Shown: positions 15,500 to 26,184, counted from the stretch's first letter. The stretch is 64,000 nucleotides of DNA from UBA4636 sp963650915 (GCA_963650915.1 CAVJMJ010000013.1:10591-74590), one strand, 5' to 3'. Program-made: numbers and translations. The notes: generated from the letters alone by a model not told the origin.

Positions 15500-17233
15500 A
15501 TGATATTTTATCCCGAATTTAATTTTGAGGGCGTTTTAAGCGAATATCCGAGACCTCAAAAAAAGAGGGAAAGTTATTTTTCTCTTAACGGCGAGTGGGA
15601 TTATAAGTTTTCAAAAAGCCAAGACTTTGAAAAGGATTTCGACGGGAAAATCGTCGTTCCGTATTCGCCCGAAAGTAAGTTGTCGGGCGTAAACAGGCAA
15701 CTTAAAAAAGACGAAGTATTGCATTTAAAAAAGACCTTCGTATTGCCCGAAAATTTTAATATAGGCAGAGTTTTTTTATACGTCGGCGCATGCGACCAAA
15801 CTTGCAAAGTTTATTTAAACGGAGAGTTTTTGTACGAAAACAATGACGGTTACACCGCTTTTTCCGTAGAACTTAAAAACGTAACCGATGGTGAAAATCT
15901 TCTTTACGTTATCGTAAAAGACGACGCCGACAGCGACGTTTACGGTAGGGGAAAGCAAAAATACAAGTGCGGAGGTATTTGGTACACCGCCGTAAGCGGT
16001 ATATGGAAGTCTTGTTTTTTGGAATCCGTGCCCGATTTTTATTGTGAAGATTTTTCTTACGATATTGATTTTGATAATAAAATTCTTACCATGTCGTGCA
16101 AGCTGAATTACCCCGAAAAGTCCGCCTATGTGTCGATTATCGGCAAAAACGGAGAAGTTTTAAGCGGTGAAACGGTAGACGGAAAAGTAAGGTTTGACGT
16201 TAAAAATTTAAAACCCTGGACAACGGAAGACCCACAACTTTATACCGTGAAAATAAAAGCGGGTGAGGACGAAATTCAAAGTTACGTCGGCATAAGAAAG
16301 TTTTCCAAAATTAAGATAAAAGATAAATGGTATTTTGCCGTCAATAATAAACCGATATTTTTCAGCGGGCTTCTCGACCAAGGTTATTTTTACGGCGGTA
16401 TATACACGCCTAAGTCTAACAAAGATATGTTCGACGAACTTTTAAGCCTTAAAAAAATGGGTTTTAATATGCTTAGGAAACATATTAAAGTAGAGTCTGC
16501 GCTTTGGTATTATTATTGCGACCTTTTGGGAATAGCCGTTTTTCAAGACATGATAAACGGCGGAAAACCTTATAAGTTTTTGAGAATCGCTTTGGCACCC
16601 TTTTTTAACTTACGGCTTAACGATAAAAATTACAAATCGATGGGGAGAGATAACGAAGCGTCGAGGAAGCAGTACGTCTATGAGGGCGAACGTATGATGA
16701 ACGAACTTAAAAACGTAACTTCCATTTATCTGTATACGCCGTTTAACGAAGGGTGGGGACAGTTCGATTCCGTCGAAAATTATTTGCACTTTTCGGCTAT
16801 CGACGGCTCAAAACTATACGACCACGCAAGCGGTTGGCAGGATAACGGTGCGGGCGATACTTTAAGTAAGCATATATATTTCAGAAAACTAAAAATGAAA
16901 AACGACGGGGAAAGAGTACTGTTTTTATCAGAGTTCGGAGGGTATTCTTTATACGTCAAAGGACACGTGTTTTCAAATAAAAAGTTCGGCTATAGGTCGT
17001 TTAACGGGCAAAAAAGCCTTGAAAAAGCCCTTGAAAATCTTTACCTTAAAGAAGTTTTGCCATTAATAAAAAAAGAGGGACTTTCGGGTATTTGTTATAC
17101 TCAGGTAAGCGACGTCGAAGACGAAATCAACGGGCTGTTTACTTACGACAGAGTGTTAAAAATAGATCCCGATTTTATGCTTAAACTCAATCAAAAACTT
17201 TACGACGCTTTTTTAGAAAAAGTTACCGAATAA
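15500..17233 (+). CDS. Glycoside hydrolase family 2 protein
   Basis: 577 aa, cytoplasmic (no signal peptide). An N-terminal jelly-roll (FSLNGEWDYKFSKSQDF...VPYSPESKLSG, YLNGEFLYENNDGYTAFSVEL) is followed by an Ig-like domain and a TIM barrel. The acid/base Glu lies in TPFNEGWGQF (about residue 417) and the nucleophile Glu in FLSEFGGYS (about 478), the GH2 arrangement. Substrate is likely a beta-galactoside, glucuronide or mannoside; it cannot be settled from the sequence. The C-terminal accessory domains of long beta-galactosidases are absent. Monogenic, with its own terminator. Confidence 0.88.
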   Translation: MIFYPEFNFEGVLSEYPRPQKKRESYFSLNGEWDYKFSKSQDFEKDFDGKIVVPYSPESKLSGVNRQLKKDEVLHLKKTFVLPENFNIGRVFLYVGACDQTCKVYLNGEFLYENNDGYTAFSVELKNVTDGENLLYVIVKDDADSDVYGRGKQKYKCGGIWYTAVSGIWKSCFLESVPDFYCEDFSYDIDFDNKILTMSCKLNYPEKSAYVSIIGKNGEVLSGETVDGKVRFDVKNLKPWTTEDPQLYTVKIKAGEDEIQSYVGIRKFSKIKIKDKWYFAVNNKPIFFSGLLDQGYFYGGIYTPKSNKDMFDELLSLKKMGFNMLRKHIKVESALWYYYCDLLGIAVFQDMINGGKPYKFLRIALAPFFNLRLNDKNYKSMGRDNEASRKQYVYEGERMMNELKNVTSIYLYTPFNEGWGQFDSVENYLHFSAIDGSKLYDHASGWQDNGAGDTLSKHIYFRKLKMKNDGERVLFLSEFGGYSLYVKGHVFSNKKFGYRSFNGQKSLEKALENLYLKEVLPLIKKEGLSGICYTQVSDVEDEINGLFTYDRVLKIDPDFMLKLNQKLYDAFLEKVTE

Positions 17234-17241
17234 TTTAATTA

Positions 17242-17289
17242 AAAAAGTCCGCCGAAAAGCCGAATAAACGGCTTATAGGCGGACTTTTT
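17242..17289 (+). terminator. Terminator with nested stem and CTTATAG motif
   Basis: AAAAAGTCCGCC and GGCGGACTTTTT are perfect 12-bp arms with a nested GCCG/CGGC stem. The interior contains CGGCTTATAG, the motif that recurs behind many genes in this window. Confidence 0.85.
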
Positions 17290-17381
17290 ATTGATTTTTC
17301 ATAATTTTACGTTATAATCTACTTGACATAATCGATTCATTACGACAGATTAATCGTAATCGATTTTTAATAATTAAACGG

Positions 17382-18089
17382 TTATACTCTTATAATTTCA
17401 AAAACGAAGTTTTTGGCGTATTTTTTTGCCTTTTTCAGGTCTTCATCGTTACGTATCGTCCAACAAATCAAGGGCAGACCGTTAGTTACTTTATCGGATA
17501 TCGGCAAATCGTTTACCGAGTAGTGTATAAAGTCGGGCTTTACCAAAAAGTTTAGTGAAAGGTTTCTTACTATACGCCATTTAAGACCTTTTTTGTCGTT
17601 ACCGCAACCGAGTTGTCCTCTTATGACTTCGGGTGCGAGTTTTTTTATTTTCAGCATTATTAAAGGATCGAAAGATTGAATAACGTATTCGCCTTTGTAA
17701 TTTTTCAAAGCGTCGATAGTCAATTTTTCAACGCCTTTGTTTATTTGTTGTTTTATTTCAATAAGAAGAGGAACTTTTCCGTTTACCGTTTCCAAAAATT
17801 CCTTAAAAGTAGGTATTTTTTCGTTACCTATTTTAAGTTCCTTAATTTCCGCCGAGGTAAGAGTGCGGATATCTTTATCCACGCCCGTCATACGTTTAAG
17901 GTTGTCGTCGTGGAAACAAAAAAGTTCTCCGTCCGTAGACATTTGAATATCCATTTCGATGGGACAGCCGTAATCGACGGCTTTTTTATATGCCGAAATA
18001 GAGTTTTCCGGTGCGGTTTCGTCCCACAAACCTCTGTGTGCGATGGGGCGGGTTAAAACCCAATCGGTCGAACTTAATCTTGATTTCAT
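17382..18089 (-). CDS. Glycerophosphodiester phosphodiesterase
   Basis: 235 aa; AGAAGGG precedes the start. GDPD motifs are in order: RPIAHRGLWDETAPENS (catalytic His, Glu and Asn), EMDIQMSTDGELFCFHDDNLKRMTG (metal-binding Glu/Asp and second His), LLIEIKQQ, and the C-terminal GLPLICWTIRND. It splits glycerophosphodiesters into glycerol-3-phosphate and an alcohol. No signal peptide, so a cytoplasmic UgpQ-like enzyme. Transcribed divergently from lepA. Confidence 0.93.
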   Translation of the reverse strand: MKSRLSSTDWVLTRPIAHRGLWDETAPENSISAYKKAVDYGCPIEMDIQMSTDGELFCFHDDNLKRMTGVDKDIRTLTSAEIKELKIGNEKIPTFKEFLETVNGKVPLLIEIKQQINKGVEKLTIDALKNYKGEYVIQSFDPLIMLKIKKLAPEVIRGQLGCGNDKKGLKWRIVRNLSLNFLVKPDFIHYSVNDLPISDKVTNGLPLICWTIRNDEDLKKAKKYAKNFVFEIIRV

Positions 18090-18240
18090 GTAAAAACCCT
18101 TCTTTGTTTTTTATTAATTATAACGCCGTAAAAAAAACTTTGCAACAAATTTTAGCGACAATTCGCTTTTTACACAAACAATTCGATGCGGATAATAAAA
18201 TTTACCCCTAAAAATTCGGTAAAAAATCGCCCTTAATAAC

Positions 18241-18269
18241 TTGCTTTAACGGGTAAAATAATATATACT
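18241..18269 (+). promoter_or_regulatory. Promoter of lepA
   Basis: TTGCTT at 18241-18246 and TATACT at 18264-18269 with a 17-bp spacer, 30 nt before the lepA start. Confidence 0.7.
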
Positions 18270-18298
18270 TATATCTAAGAAATTATAATAGGGACAGT

Positions 18299-20110
18299 AT
18301 GGCAAAAACCGTAAAAAACAACATTCGCAACTTTTGCATTATAGCGCACATCGACCACGGAAAATCCACTTTAGCCGACCGCCTTTTGGAAATGACGGGG
18401 CAAGTTTCCGCACGCGATATGGAAAATCAACTTCTCGATTCCATGGATTTGGAACGTGAAAGGGGCATAACCATAAAACTTACGCCGGTAAGAATGTATT
18501 ACACCGCAAAAGACGGCGAGGAATATATTTTTAATCTTATCGATACGCCGGGGCACGTTGACTTTTCCTACGAAGTGTCAAGGTCTCTTGCGGCGTGCGA
18601 GGGGGCTATTTTAATCGTTGACGCATCACAAGGCGTACAAGCCCAAACACTTGCAAACGTTTACCTTGCCCTCGATAACGACCTTGAAATTTTACCCGTC
18701 ATAAACAAAATAGACCTTGCTTCCGCAGACGTAGACGGAACGAAAGCCGAGATAGAAGAAACTATCGGCTTGGACTGTTCCCGCGCACCTTTGATTTCGG
18801 CAAAAAACGGCATAAACATAGAGGAAGTTTTGGAAAAAATAATAACCGATCTTCCCGCCCCTTCTTGCGACGACGAAGCACCTTTAAAAGCACTTATTTT
18901 CGATTCTTACTACGACAATTTTAAGGGCGTAATTTTATTCGTCAGGATAAAGGACGGTACCGTCAAAGTCGGCACTAAAATCAAAACTTTCAAGTCGGAC
19001 AAGGTTTTTGAGGTTACCGAAGTAGGAACTTTCAGCCCCAACCTTACGCCGAGGTCGATATTGACGTCGGGCGAAGTCGGTTATATAGCGGCAAGCATAA
19101 AAACCATTCAAGATACGAGGGTAGGCGATACGGTTACCGACGCCGACAACCCCGCTAAAGAACCTCTCCCCGGCTACAAGGAAGCCCTTCCCGTAGTGTT
19201 TTCGGGTATTTATCCGTTAGACGGGTCTAAGTTTAACGACTTAAAGGACGCCATTTCAAAACTGAAATTAAACGACGCTTCTTTAACGTTTGAAGCGGAG
19301 AATTCCATGGCGTTGGGCTTCGGGTTTCGTTGCGGTTTTTTAGGGCTTTTGCACATGGAAATCGTTCAACAAAGAATAGAAAGGGAATTCGACCTCGAAA
19401 TCATTACGACGGCACCGAGCGTTTCCTATAAAGTTTACAAAACCGACGGCACAATGCTTATGGTCGAAAACCCGTCTAAACTTCCCGAACCCGATAAAAT
19501 CGATTACATGGAAGAGCCTATAATCGAAGCAAACATATACACTCCGCCCGACTACGTCGGACCTATTATGGATTTATGTCAGGAAAAACGCGGTGTGTTT
19601 TACGATATGACCTATATCGACTCCAAAAGGGTAAGACTTTTGTATAAATTACCATTAAACGAAATAATTTTCGACTTTTTCGACGGCTTAAAGTCGAGAA
19701 CGCGCGGTTACGCTTCCTTTGACTACGAACTCAAAGGTTACGAAAAGAGCGATCTCGTAAAACTCGACATGTACCTAAACGGCGATATTTGCGACGCCTT
19801 AGCCATAATCGTTCATAGAGAAAAGGCTTACGCAAGAGGGCGCGCCATAGCCGAAAGATTAAAAGAAGTAATTCCTCGTCAAATGTTCGAAATCCCCATT
19901 CAGGCTGCAATCGGCGGTAAAATCATTGCAAGGGAAACGGTAAAAGCGTTACGCAAAGACGTACTTGCAAAATGTTACGGCGGTGACATTACGAGAAAGA
20001 AGAAACTTTTGGAAAAGCAAAAAGAAGGTAAAAAGAAGATGCGTAAACTCGGTACGGTGGAGATTCCTTCGGAAGCGTTTATGTCTATTCTTAAAATCGA
20101 TAGCGAATAA
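18299..20110 (+). CDS. lepA: Elongation factor 4 (LepA)
   Basis: 603 aa, the usual length. The GTPase motifs are intact: AHIDHGKST (G1, residues 16-24), RGITIKL (G2), DTPGHVDF (G3) and NKID (G4). EF-G-like domains II, III and V follow, and the LepA-specific C-terminal domain ends KKKLLEKQKEGKKKMRKLGTVEIPSEAFMSIL. LepA binds ribosomes and back-translocates or remodels stalled complexes. It is followed by hemW, a gene order found in many Bacillota. Confidence 0.98.
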   Translation: MAKTVKNNIRNFCIIAHIDHGKSTLADRLLEMTGQVSARDMENQLLDSMDLERERGITIKLTPVRMYYTAKDGEEYIFNLIDTPGHVDFSYEVSRSLAACEGAILIVDASQGVQAQTLANVYLALDNDLEILPVINKIDLASADVDGTKAEIEETIGLDCSRAPLISAKNGINIEEVLEKIITDLPAPSCDDEAPLKALIFDSYYDNFKGVILFVRIKDGTVKVGTKIKTFKSDKVFEVTEVGTFSPNLTPRSILTSGEVGYIAASIKTIQDTRVGDTVTDADNPAKEPLPGYKEALPVVFSGIYPLDGSKFNDLKDAISKLKLNDASLTFEAENSMALGFGFRCGFLGLLHMEIVQQRIEREFDLEIITTAPSVSYKVYKTDGTMLMVENPSKLPEPDKIDYMEEPIIEANIYTPPDYVGPIMDLCQEKRGVFYDMTYIDSKRVRLLYKLPLNEIIFDFFDGLKSRTRGYASFDYELKGYEKSDLVKLDMYLNGDICDALAIIVHREKAYARGRAIAERLKEVIPRQMFEIPIQAAIGGKIIARETVKALRKDVLAKCYGGDITRKKKLLEKQKEGKKKMRKLGTVEIPSEAFMSILKIDSE

Positions 20111-20145
20111 AAGTGCCTCTATAATACCGAAAACGGCACTTTTTC
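20109..20145 (+). terminator. Terminator-like hairpin between lepA and hemW
   Basis: AAAGTGCC and GGCACTTTTT arms overlap the lepA stop. The loop contains CTCTATAATACCGAAAACGG, a degenerate form of the recurring CTATAG motif. Confidence 0.7.
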
Positions 20146-20166
20146 AAAAAAATAAGAGAAAAAATC

Positions 20167-21276
20167 ATGGCAGGCATTTACGTACACGTTCCATTTTGCA
20201 AACAAAAATGCACTTATTGCGACTTTGCTTCATACCCTCGCGAAATCCGGAAAGCGGAATTATATTTCGGGCTTTTATATAAAGAGGGAAAAAGTCGCAG
20301 TATGGAACTTAAAAACAAAACTTTCGACACCGTTTATTTCGGCGGAGGAACTCCTTCATTTGTCGACCCGAAGTTTATTTTGGGTTGTATGAGGCTTTTT
20401 AAGCAATATTATAACTTATCCGAAAACGCCGAAGTTACTTTGGAAGTAAACCCCGGGACGATTGACAGAAACAAACTGCGCGTTTACAAAGAGGCGGGTA
20501 TAAATCGCTTCAGTATAGGGCTTCAAACTGCCGACGACGGCATGCTAAAAAGCCTTAACCGCATACACACTACCGAAGACTTCGTCCGCGCAACCGAAAT
20601 TTTAAAAGGTTACAATTTCAGCGTAGACGTAATGATAGGGCTTCCCGACCAAACTCTCGAAAAGGTGAAAAAGACAATCGATTTGGCTATAAGTTGCGGG
20701 GCAAAGCACCTTTCGGTATACGCCTTAAAGCCCGAAGAAGGCACGCCGATGTATTCAAAATATTTAAACGGAGATCTTCCCGACGGAGATACCGTTGCGG
20801 ACTTTTACGATTTCACGGTATCATATTTGAAAGAAAGGGGCTTTTACCGTTACGAAGTATCTAATTTTGCAATGCCCGATTTTGAGTCCAAGCACAACCT
20901 TAATTATTGGAAGCGTGGCGAATACATAGGTTTGGGCGTGTCGGCTTCCTCGTTTATAAACGGAAGGCGGTTTACCAACACCGAATCCATCGACGAGTAC
21001 GTGCATTGTCTTTTAAACGATAAGTACGCCGAAGTTTTCAGCGAAAACATTGAGGGAGCGGAAGCAAAATTCGAATACGTCATGCTTGCGTTAAGGACTT
21101 GTTACGGCGTAAATTTTAAAGAATACAAAGACGCTTTCGGCAGTGATTTTTATCAAGATTTTAAAACTAAACTTCCGCCGATAGTCAAGTATTTGGACGT
21201 GACCGATAAGGCTGTAAAAATAAAGGACGAATACCTTTACGTTCAAAACGAAATTATAATCAATTTAATGGATTAA
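20167..21276 (+). CDS. hemW: HemW-like radical SAM protein (heme chaperone family)
   Basis: 369 aa. The radical SAM triad is in VPFCKQKCTYCDF (CxxxCxxC, with the HemW/HemN-type following Asp-Phe). Further marks are YFGGGTPS, the SAM-binding EVNPGT, and IGLQTADDGMLKSLNRIHT. The C-terminal HemW domain has the family pattern. HemW proteins are heme-delivery chaperones and are distinct from coproporphyrinogen oxidase HemN. Position behind lepA supports HemW. I see no heme-biosynthesis gene in the window. Confidence 0.93.
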   Translation: MAGIYVHVPFCKQKCTYCDFASYPREIRKAELYFGLLYKEGKSRSMELKNKTFDTVYFGGGTPSFVDPKFILGCMRLFKQYYNLSENAEVTLEVNPGTIDRNKLRVYKEAGINRFSIGLQTADDGMLKSLNRIHTTEDFVRATEILKGYNFSVDVMIGLPDQTLEKVKKTIDLAISCGAKHLSVYALKPEEGTPMYSKYLNGDLPDGDTVADFYDFTVSYLKERGFYRYEVSNFAMPDFESKHNLNYWKRGEYIGLGVSASSFINGRRFTNTESIDEYVHCLLNDKYAEVFSENIEGAEAKFEYVMLALRTCYGVNFKEYKDAFGSDFYQDFKTKLPPIVKYLDVTDKAVKIKDEYLYVQNEIIINLMD

Positions 21277-21341
21277 AGGGCGAAAACCGACTTATAGACC
21301 GACTTTTGCCTAAAAAACATCAAAAAAAAGGGTGAAGGATA

Positions 21342-24300
21342 ATGACAGATTTCGTACATTTACACGTGCATACCGAATACAGCATCTTGGACGGTGCTTG
21401 CAAGGTAGAAAAAATATTTCCGAGGTTAAAAGAGATAGGGCAGAATGCCATAGCCATAACCGATCACGGGAACATGTACGCTACCTTATATTTTGCCGAA
21501 GAAGCAAAAAAAGCGGGAATAAAACCCATTATCGGTTGCGAAATGTATATGTGTGAAAACATGTACGATAAGAGCGGAGGAAACGGCAACGGCAGTTACG
21601 ACCACCTTATTTTGCTTTGCAAAACCAAACAAGGTTATAAGAACCTGATTTTGCTCGATTCCGACGCCTACGTGGACGGGTTTTACTACAAACCGAGAAG
21701 CGATTACGAACATTTAAAAGGGCATACCGAGGGGTTGATTTGTCTGTCCGCATGTCTTGCGGGTAAACTTCCGAAATTGCTTCTTTCGGGCAATTACGAA
21801 GCCGCCTATCGCCACGCCAAAGAGATGAAGGAACTTTTCGGCGATGACTATTACATCGAACTTCAAGACCACGGCTTAAAAGAACAAAAGCAGGTAAACC
21901 CGTTGCTTATAAAAATAGCGAGGGAATTAAATATAGGGCTCGTAGTTACCAACGACGCCCATTACATCAAAAAAGAGGACGCTAAAATTCAAGAGGTTAT
22001 GCTTTGCATAAACACCAAACGCACGATGGACGATCCTAACCACATGCGCTTTGAAACCGACGAATTTTACCTAAAAGACGGGGACGAAATGGCAAGTTTG
22101 TTCCCCGATATACCCGAAGCCGTTTTAAACACGAGGGTAATTGCCGACAAGTGTAGCAGTGAAATTTTCGACCTTAACGCCAAATGCGAACCCGTAAGGG
22201 ATAAAACGCTTACCCCGGGGTACGTTCCCGCCGACGGCACTACCCCTTACGTTTTCTTAAAGGGTATAGCCGAAAAAGGTTTGCACGAACGTTACGACGT
22301 AATAACCCCGGAAATTCGCGAAAGATTCGATTACGAACTTTCCACCATCAGCGATATGGGGTATCTCGAATATTACCTTATCGTTTGGGACTATATTAAC
22401 TGGGCAAAAGAACACGGCATTCCCGTAGGTGCGGGAAGAGGCAGCGGTGTTTCGAGCATTATTGCCTATTCGATGGGCATAACCGACGTAGAACCACTTC
22501 AATACGACTTAATCTTTGAAAGATTTTTAAACCGCGAAAGGGTATCGATGCCCGATTTCGACGTCGACTTTTGCACCGAAAGACGGCAGGAAGTAATAGA
22601 ATACGTTCGCGGAAAATACGGTAGCGACAACGTTGCGCAAATAGTAACTTTCGGTACTATGGCATCTAAAGCCGCAATAAAAGACGTTGCAAGGGTGTTT
22701 AACGTTCCCTTTAACGAAGTCAACAGGATAACGAAGCTTATAGACTTCGGCAACACCATAGCCCAAAGCCTCGGGCTGGAACTTAAAGATAAGGTAAACG
22801 TAGGCTCTAAAGAATTAAAGGAAATTTACGATTCCGACGAAAGTTTAAGAAACGTTATAGATATAGCAATGAAACTCGAAGGCATGCCGAGGAATATTTC
22901 CATGCACGCCGCAGGCGTAGTTATCTGTAACAAAGTCATAAAAGAAAACGTACCCCTCGCAAGATCGGGCGAGGATATCGTTACCCAGTTCGACATGAAA
23001 GAAATCGAACAACTGGGCATGCTCAAAATGGACTTTTTGGCGTTAAAAACTCTTACCGACGTTAAAAAGTGTAACGATTACATTTTAGAAGATTACGGAA
23101 TCAAAATAGACTTCAGAAAAATCGGTTATAACGAAAAAGTAGCCTTCGACCTTATATCGTCGGGTGATACCGACGCAGTCTTCCAACTCGAATCGGGCGG
23201 GATGAAACGATTCATGCGTGATCTTAAACCGACCAATCTCGAAGACATCATCGCAGGTATATCGCTGTTTAGACCCGGCCCCATGAAGGCTATTCCGCAG
23301 TACGTGCGGTTTAAAAATCATCCCGAAGAAATGACCTATAAACACCCCCTTTTGGAGTCCATTTTAAAGGTTACTTACGGCACCATAATTTATCAGGAAC
23401 AGGTTATGGCTATCGTGCAAAAACTTGCGGGGTATTCTTTGGGACAAGCCGACATTATTCGTCGTGCCATGGGTAAAAAGAACGTCGAAGAAATGAAGCG
23501 TCAGCGTCAAAAATTCATTTACGGCGAAAAAGACGAAAACGGCAACGTAATAATCGAAGGGGCGCTGTCAAGAGGGGTTCCCGCAGAGGTTGCCGCCGAT
23601 ATTTTCGACGAAATGGCGGACTTTGCAAAATACGCTTTTAATAAATCGCACGCTGCGGCTTACGCCGTTTTGGCATACCAGACGGCTTACCTTAAAGCCC
23701 TGTACCCTCAGGAGTTCTTGGCTGCCATTTTAAACAACCGTATAGACAATATCGACGAAATAACCAAGTACGTAATGTATCTTAAAGAAAGAAACATCAA
23801 GGTACTTGCACCCGACATAAACAAGTCCAAGCAGTACTTTTCGGTCGAAAACAAATGCGTAAGAATAGGGCTTGTGGCAATTAAAAACGTCGGACACGCC
23901 GCAATGGATTCGATAGTCGACGAAAGGACTAAAAACGGTCCCTTTACTTCCTTTGAAAACTTTATGTCGCGCGTCGACGTAAAAGCCCTCAACAAGCGCA
24001 TGGTGGAAAACCTTATTTACGCAGGGGCTTTCGATTGCTTTAAAATCGAACGTTCCAAACTTATTTGCGTAACCGAGTCGCTCATCGAAAGGGCGGCGGT
24101 AATAGCAAAAGAAAGAGAGAGTTCGCAGATAAGCTTTTTCGGCACCGTTTTAGAGGAAACCAACCTCGAAGTTACCTATCCCGACGTAAAAGAGTACGAT
24201 AACAAAACCAAACTTTTGCACGAAAAGGAGGTTTTGGGCGTTTATATTTCCGGGCATCCTTTGGAAGGACATATGGAAGAATTTAAAAAATACGGTTTTT

Positions 24301-24926
24301 CCTGCGTGCAACTTTCCGATTACGAAGAGGACGAGGACGGAAACAGAACCTATCCGTCGCTTAAAGAGGGCGAACCCGTTACCATGGGCGGTATGATAGG
24401 AAGTTTTGCCAAAAAAACGACCAAATCGGGACAAAGTATGGCAATAGTTTTCATAGAAGACGTTTACGGCACCATAGAAGCCGTAATGTTTCCCAAAGTT
24501 TACGAAAGGTACAAAGACAGGCTTGAAAACGAGGCTATAGTCGAGGTTAAAGGAAAACTTCAAATTCGCGACGGCGAAAAGCCGAACATAGTTGTCGATA
24601 AAATAGAACTTATCGAAGAAAAGCCCGCCGATACGCCCGATATCGCCCAAAACGCAGTTGAATTTTCGGCACCCTTCATGCAAAACAAATCACACGAAGA
24701 AAAGCCGAAGGAAGAAAAGAAATACCTCGTTATTTACCTTAACGGCGCGGATAAAGAATGCCGTGAAGACATTCTCGAAATATTGCAAAGTTACCCCGGC
24801 GATATACCCGTTTACTTCAAAATAGACGGAACCAATTATTTTACCAACTGTCATTGTCGTAACTCCAAGGGGCTTTACCACGAACTTTGCGCTTTTATTG
24901 ACGGCGAAAACGTAAAGTTTATGTAA
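21342..24926 (+). CDS. dnaE: DNA polymerase III alpha subunit (DnaE type)
   Basis: 1194 aa. It starts with a PHP domain (HLHVHTEYSILDGACKVEKIF, AITDHGNMY). The polymerase core has the catalytic Asp motif MPDFDVDF and GAGRGSGVSS, with FQLESGGM further on, followed by a helix-hairpin-helix and an OB-fold (VTMGGMIGSFAKKTTKSGQSMAIVFIEDVYGTIEAVMFP). There is no inserted exonuclease, so this is DnaE and not PolC. A ~60-residue tail after the OB domain (KYLVIYLNGADKECREDILEIL) resembles the DnaE C-terminal region. Essential replicative or lagging-strand polymerase. Confidence 0.97.
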   Translation: MTDFVHLHVHTEYSILDGACKVEKIFPRLKEIGQNAIAITDHGNMYATLYFAEEAKKAGIKPIIGCEMYMCENMYDKSGGNGNGSYDHLILLCKTKQGYKNLILLDSDAYVDGFYYKPRSDYEHLKGHTEGLICLSACLAGKLPKLLLSGNYEAAYRHAKEMKELFGDDYYIELQDHGLKEQKQVNPLLIKIARELNIGLVVTNDAHYIKKEDAKIQEVMLCINTKRTMDDPNHMRFETDEFYLKDGDEMASLFPDIPEAVLNTRVIADKCSSEIFDLNAKCEPVRDKTLTPGYVPADGTTPYVFLKGIAEKGLHERYDVITPEIRERFDYELSTISDMGYLEYYLIVWDYINWAKEHGIPVGAGRGSGVSSIIAYSMGITDVEPLQYDLIFERFLNRERVSMPDFDVDFCTERRQEVIEYVRGKYGSDNVAQIVTFGTMASKAAIKDVARVFNVPFNEVNRITKLIDFGNTIAQSLGLELKDKVNVGSKELKEIYDSDESLRNVIDIAMKLEGMPRNISMHAAGVVICNKVIKENVPLARSGEDIVTQFDMKEIEQLGMLKMDFLALKTLTDVKKCNDYILEDYGIKIDFRKIGYNEKVAFDLISSGDTDAVFQLESGGMKRFMRDLKPTNLEDIIAGISLFRPGPMKAIPQYVRFKNHPEEMTYKHPLLESILKVTYGTIIYQEQVMAIVQKLAGYSLGQADIIRRAMGKKNVEEMKRQRQKFIYGEKDENGNVIIEGALSRGVPAEVAADIFDEMADFAKYAFNKSHAAAYAVLAYQTAYLKALYPQEFLAAILNNRIDNIDEITKYVMYLKERNIKVLAPDINKSKQYFSVENKCVRIGLVAIKNVGHAAMDSIVDERTKNGPFTSFENFMSRVDVKALNKRMVENLIYAGAFDCFKIERSKLICVTESLIERAAVIAKERESSQISFFGTVLEETNLEVTYPDVKEYDNKTKLLHEKEVLGVYISGHPLEGHMEEFKKYGFSCVQLSDYEEDEDGNRTYPSLKEGEPVTMGGMIGSFAKKTTKSGQSMAIVFIEDVYGTIEAVMFPKVYERYKDRLENEAIVEVKGKLQIRDGEKPNIVVDKIELIEEKPADTPDIAQNAVEFSAPFMQNKSHEEKPKEEKKYLVIYLNGADKECREDILEILQSYPGDIPVYFKIDGTNYFTNCHCRNSKGLYHELCAFIDGENVKFM

Positions 24927-25077
24927 AAAAACTATAAAAAATGCAGATAAAAGCCTCAAAAAGATAGCCAAACGGCTTGATATTTGCTACAATTACAACG
25001 AATTTAAATTTTAGACGGTTCAGCCCTCGTTTATATCGTTAAAAAGGGGTTAAATCGTCGAATACAGAGGTATTAAA

Positions 25078-26040
25078 ATGAAAAGGATTGCTGTTTTGAC
25101 AAGCGGAGGGGACGCCCCCGGTATGAATGCGTGCTTGCGCGCGGTAGTAAGATACGCAATTTACAAAAATTTGGAAGTCTACGGTGTCGAACGCGGTTAC
25201 GAAGGACTTATCAAAGACGATATCTTCCCCATGAATTCCCGTTCGGTTTCCGATATAATTCAGCGCGGCGGTACCTTTTTGAAGAGTGCCAGAAGTGCCG
25301 AGTTTGCCACGCCCGAAGGGCTTGAAAAGGCTTACAGAAACCTTAGAGTACACGGCATAACCACCCTTATCGTTATCGGCGGGGACGGAACTTTCCACGG
25401 CGGTAAGGATTTATCGGACAAATACGACGTAAACGTTATCGGTATTCCCGGAACCATCGACAACGACCTTCAATATACCGACTACACACTCGGCTTCGAT
25501 ACGGCGGTAAATACCTGTCTTTCGGCAATAAACAACCTTAGGGACACTATGAGTTCGCACGATCGTTGCTCTCTCGTGGAAGTCATGGGGCGTCGTTGCG
25601 GTGACATCGCTTTGTACGCCGGTATCGGCGGGGGTGCCGAATATATTCTCGTTCCCGAAATCCCTTACGATCTCGACGTAATCGCAAAGAATTTAAAACT
25701 CAGTCGCGAAAGGGGTAAAACCTCAAACATGATAGTGTTTGCCGAAGGTGCCGGTAATCGTGACGAGATAGCCGCCTACCTTAAAGAAAAAGCGGGTACG
25801 AAAATTACGACGGTAACCCTCGGGCATATCCAAAGGGGCGGTTCGCCTTCGATGGCGGACAGAACGCTTGCCGCTAAGTTTGCCCTGCACGCAATCGACT
25901 GCATTTTGGACGGAAAACGCAACAGAGTAGTAGGAATCCACGATAATAAAATTATCGATATGGATATCGGCGAAGCCCTTTCCATGCCGAGAGTCATTGA
26001 CGAAAAACTTTACGAAGCCGCAGGAATTTTGGCTTTGTAA
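25078..26040 (+). CDS. pfkA: ATP-dependent 6-phosphofructokinase
   Basis: 320 aa, the bacterial PfkA length. TSGGDAPGMNA (phosphate loop), VIGGDGTFHG and IPGTIDNDL identify the type: Gly in the GGDG motif and Gly in PGTIDND are the ATP-type residues. MGRRCGDIAL, the fructose-6-phosphate site and LGHIQRGGSPSMADR are intact. It phosphorylates fructose 6-phosphate as the committed step of glycolysis. A PPi-type paralog follows 144 nt downstream. Confidence 0.97.
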   Translation: MKRIAVLTSGGDAPGMNACLRAVVRYAIYKNLEVYGVERGYEGLIKDDIFPMNSRSVSDIIQRGGTFLKSARSAEFATPEGLEKAYRNLRVHGITTLIVIGGDGTFHGGKDLSDKYDVNVIGIPGTIDNDLQYTDYTLGFDTAVNTCLSAINNLRDTMSSHDRCSLVEVMGRRCGDIALYAGIGGGAEYILVPEIPYDLDVIAKNLKLSRERGKTSNMIVFAEGAGNRDEIAAYLKEKAGTKITTVTLGHIQRGGSPSMADRTLAAKFALHAIDCILDGKRNRVVGIHDNKIIDMDIGEALSMPRVIDEKLYEAAGILAL

Positions 26041-26184
26041 TTTTAAAGCAGATTTTAAAACAGATAAAAAGCGATTTTTTAATTGAGTTTACAAGATTAA
26101 AAAAGACGCGACTACCACAACGAAAATAGAATAAAAACAGGGCTATAGGTCGATTATCGCATATACGCCCGTAAAGGAGACATT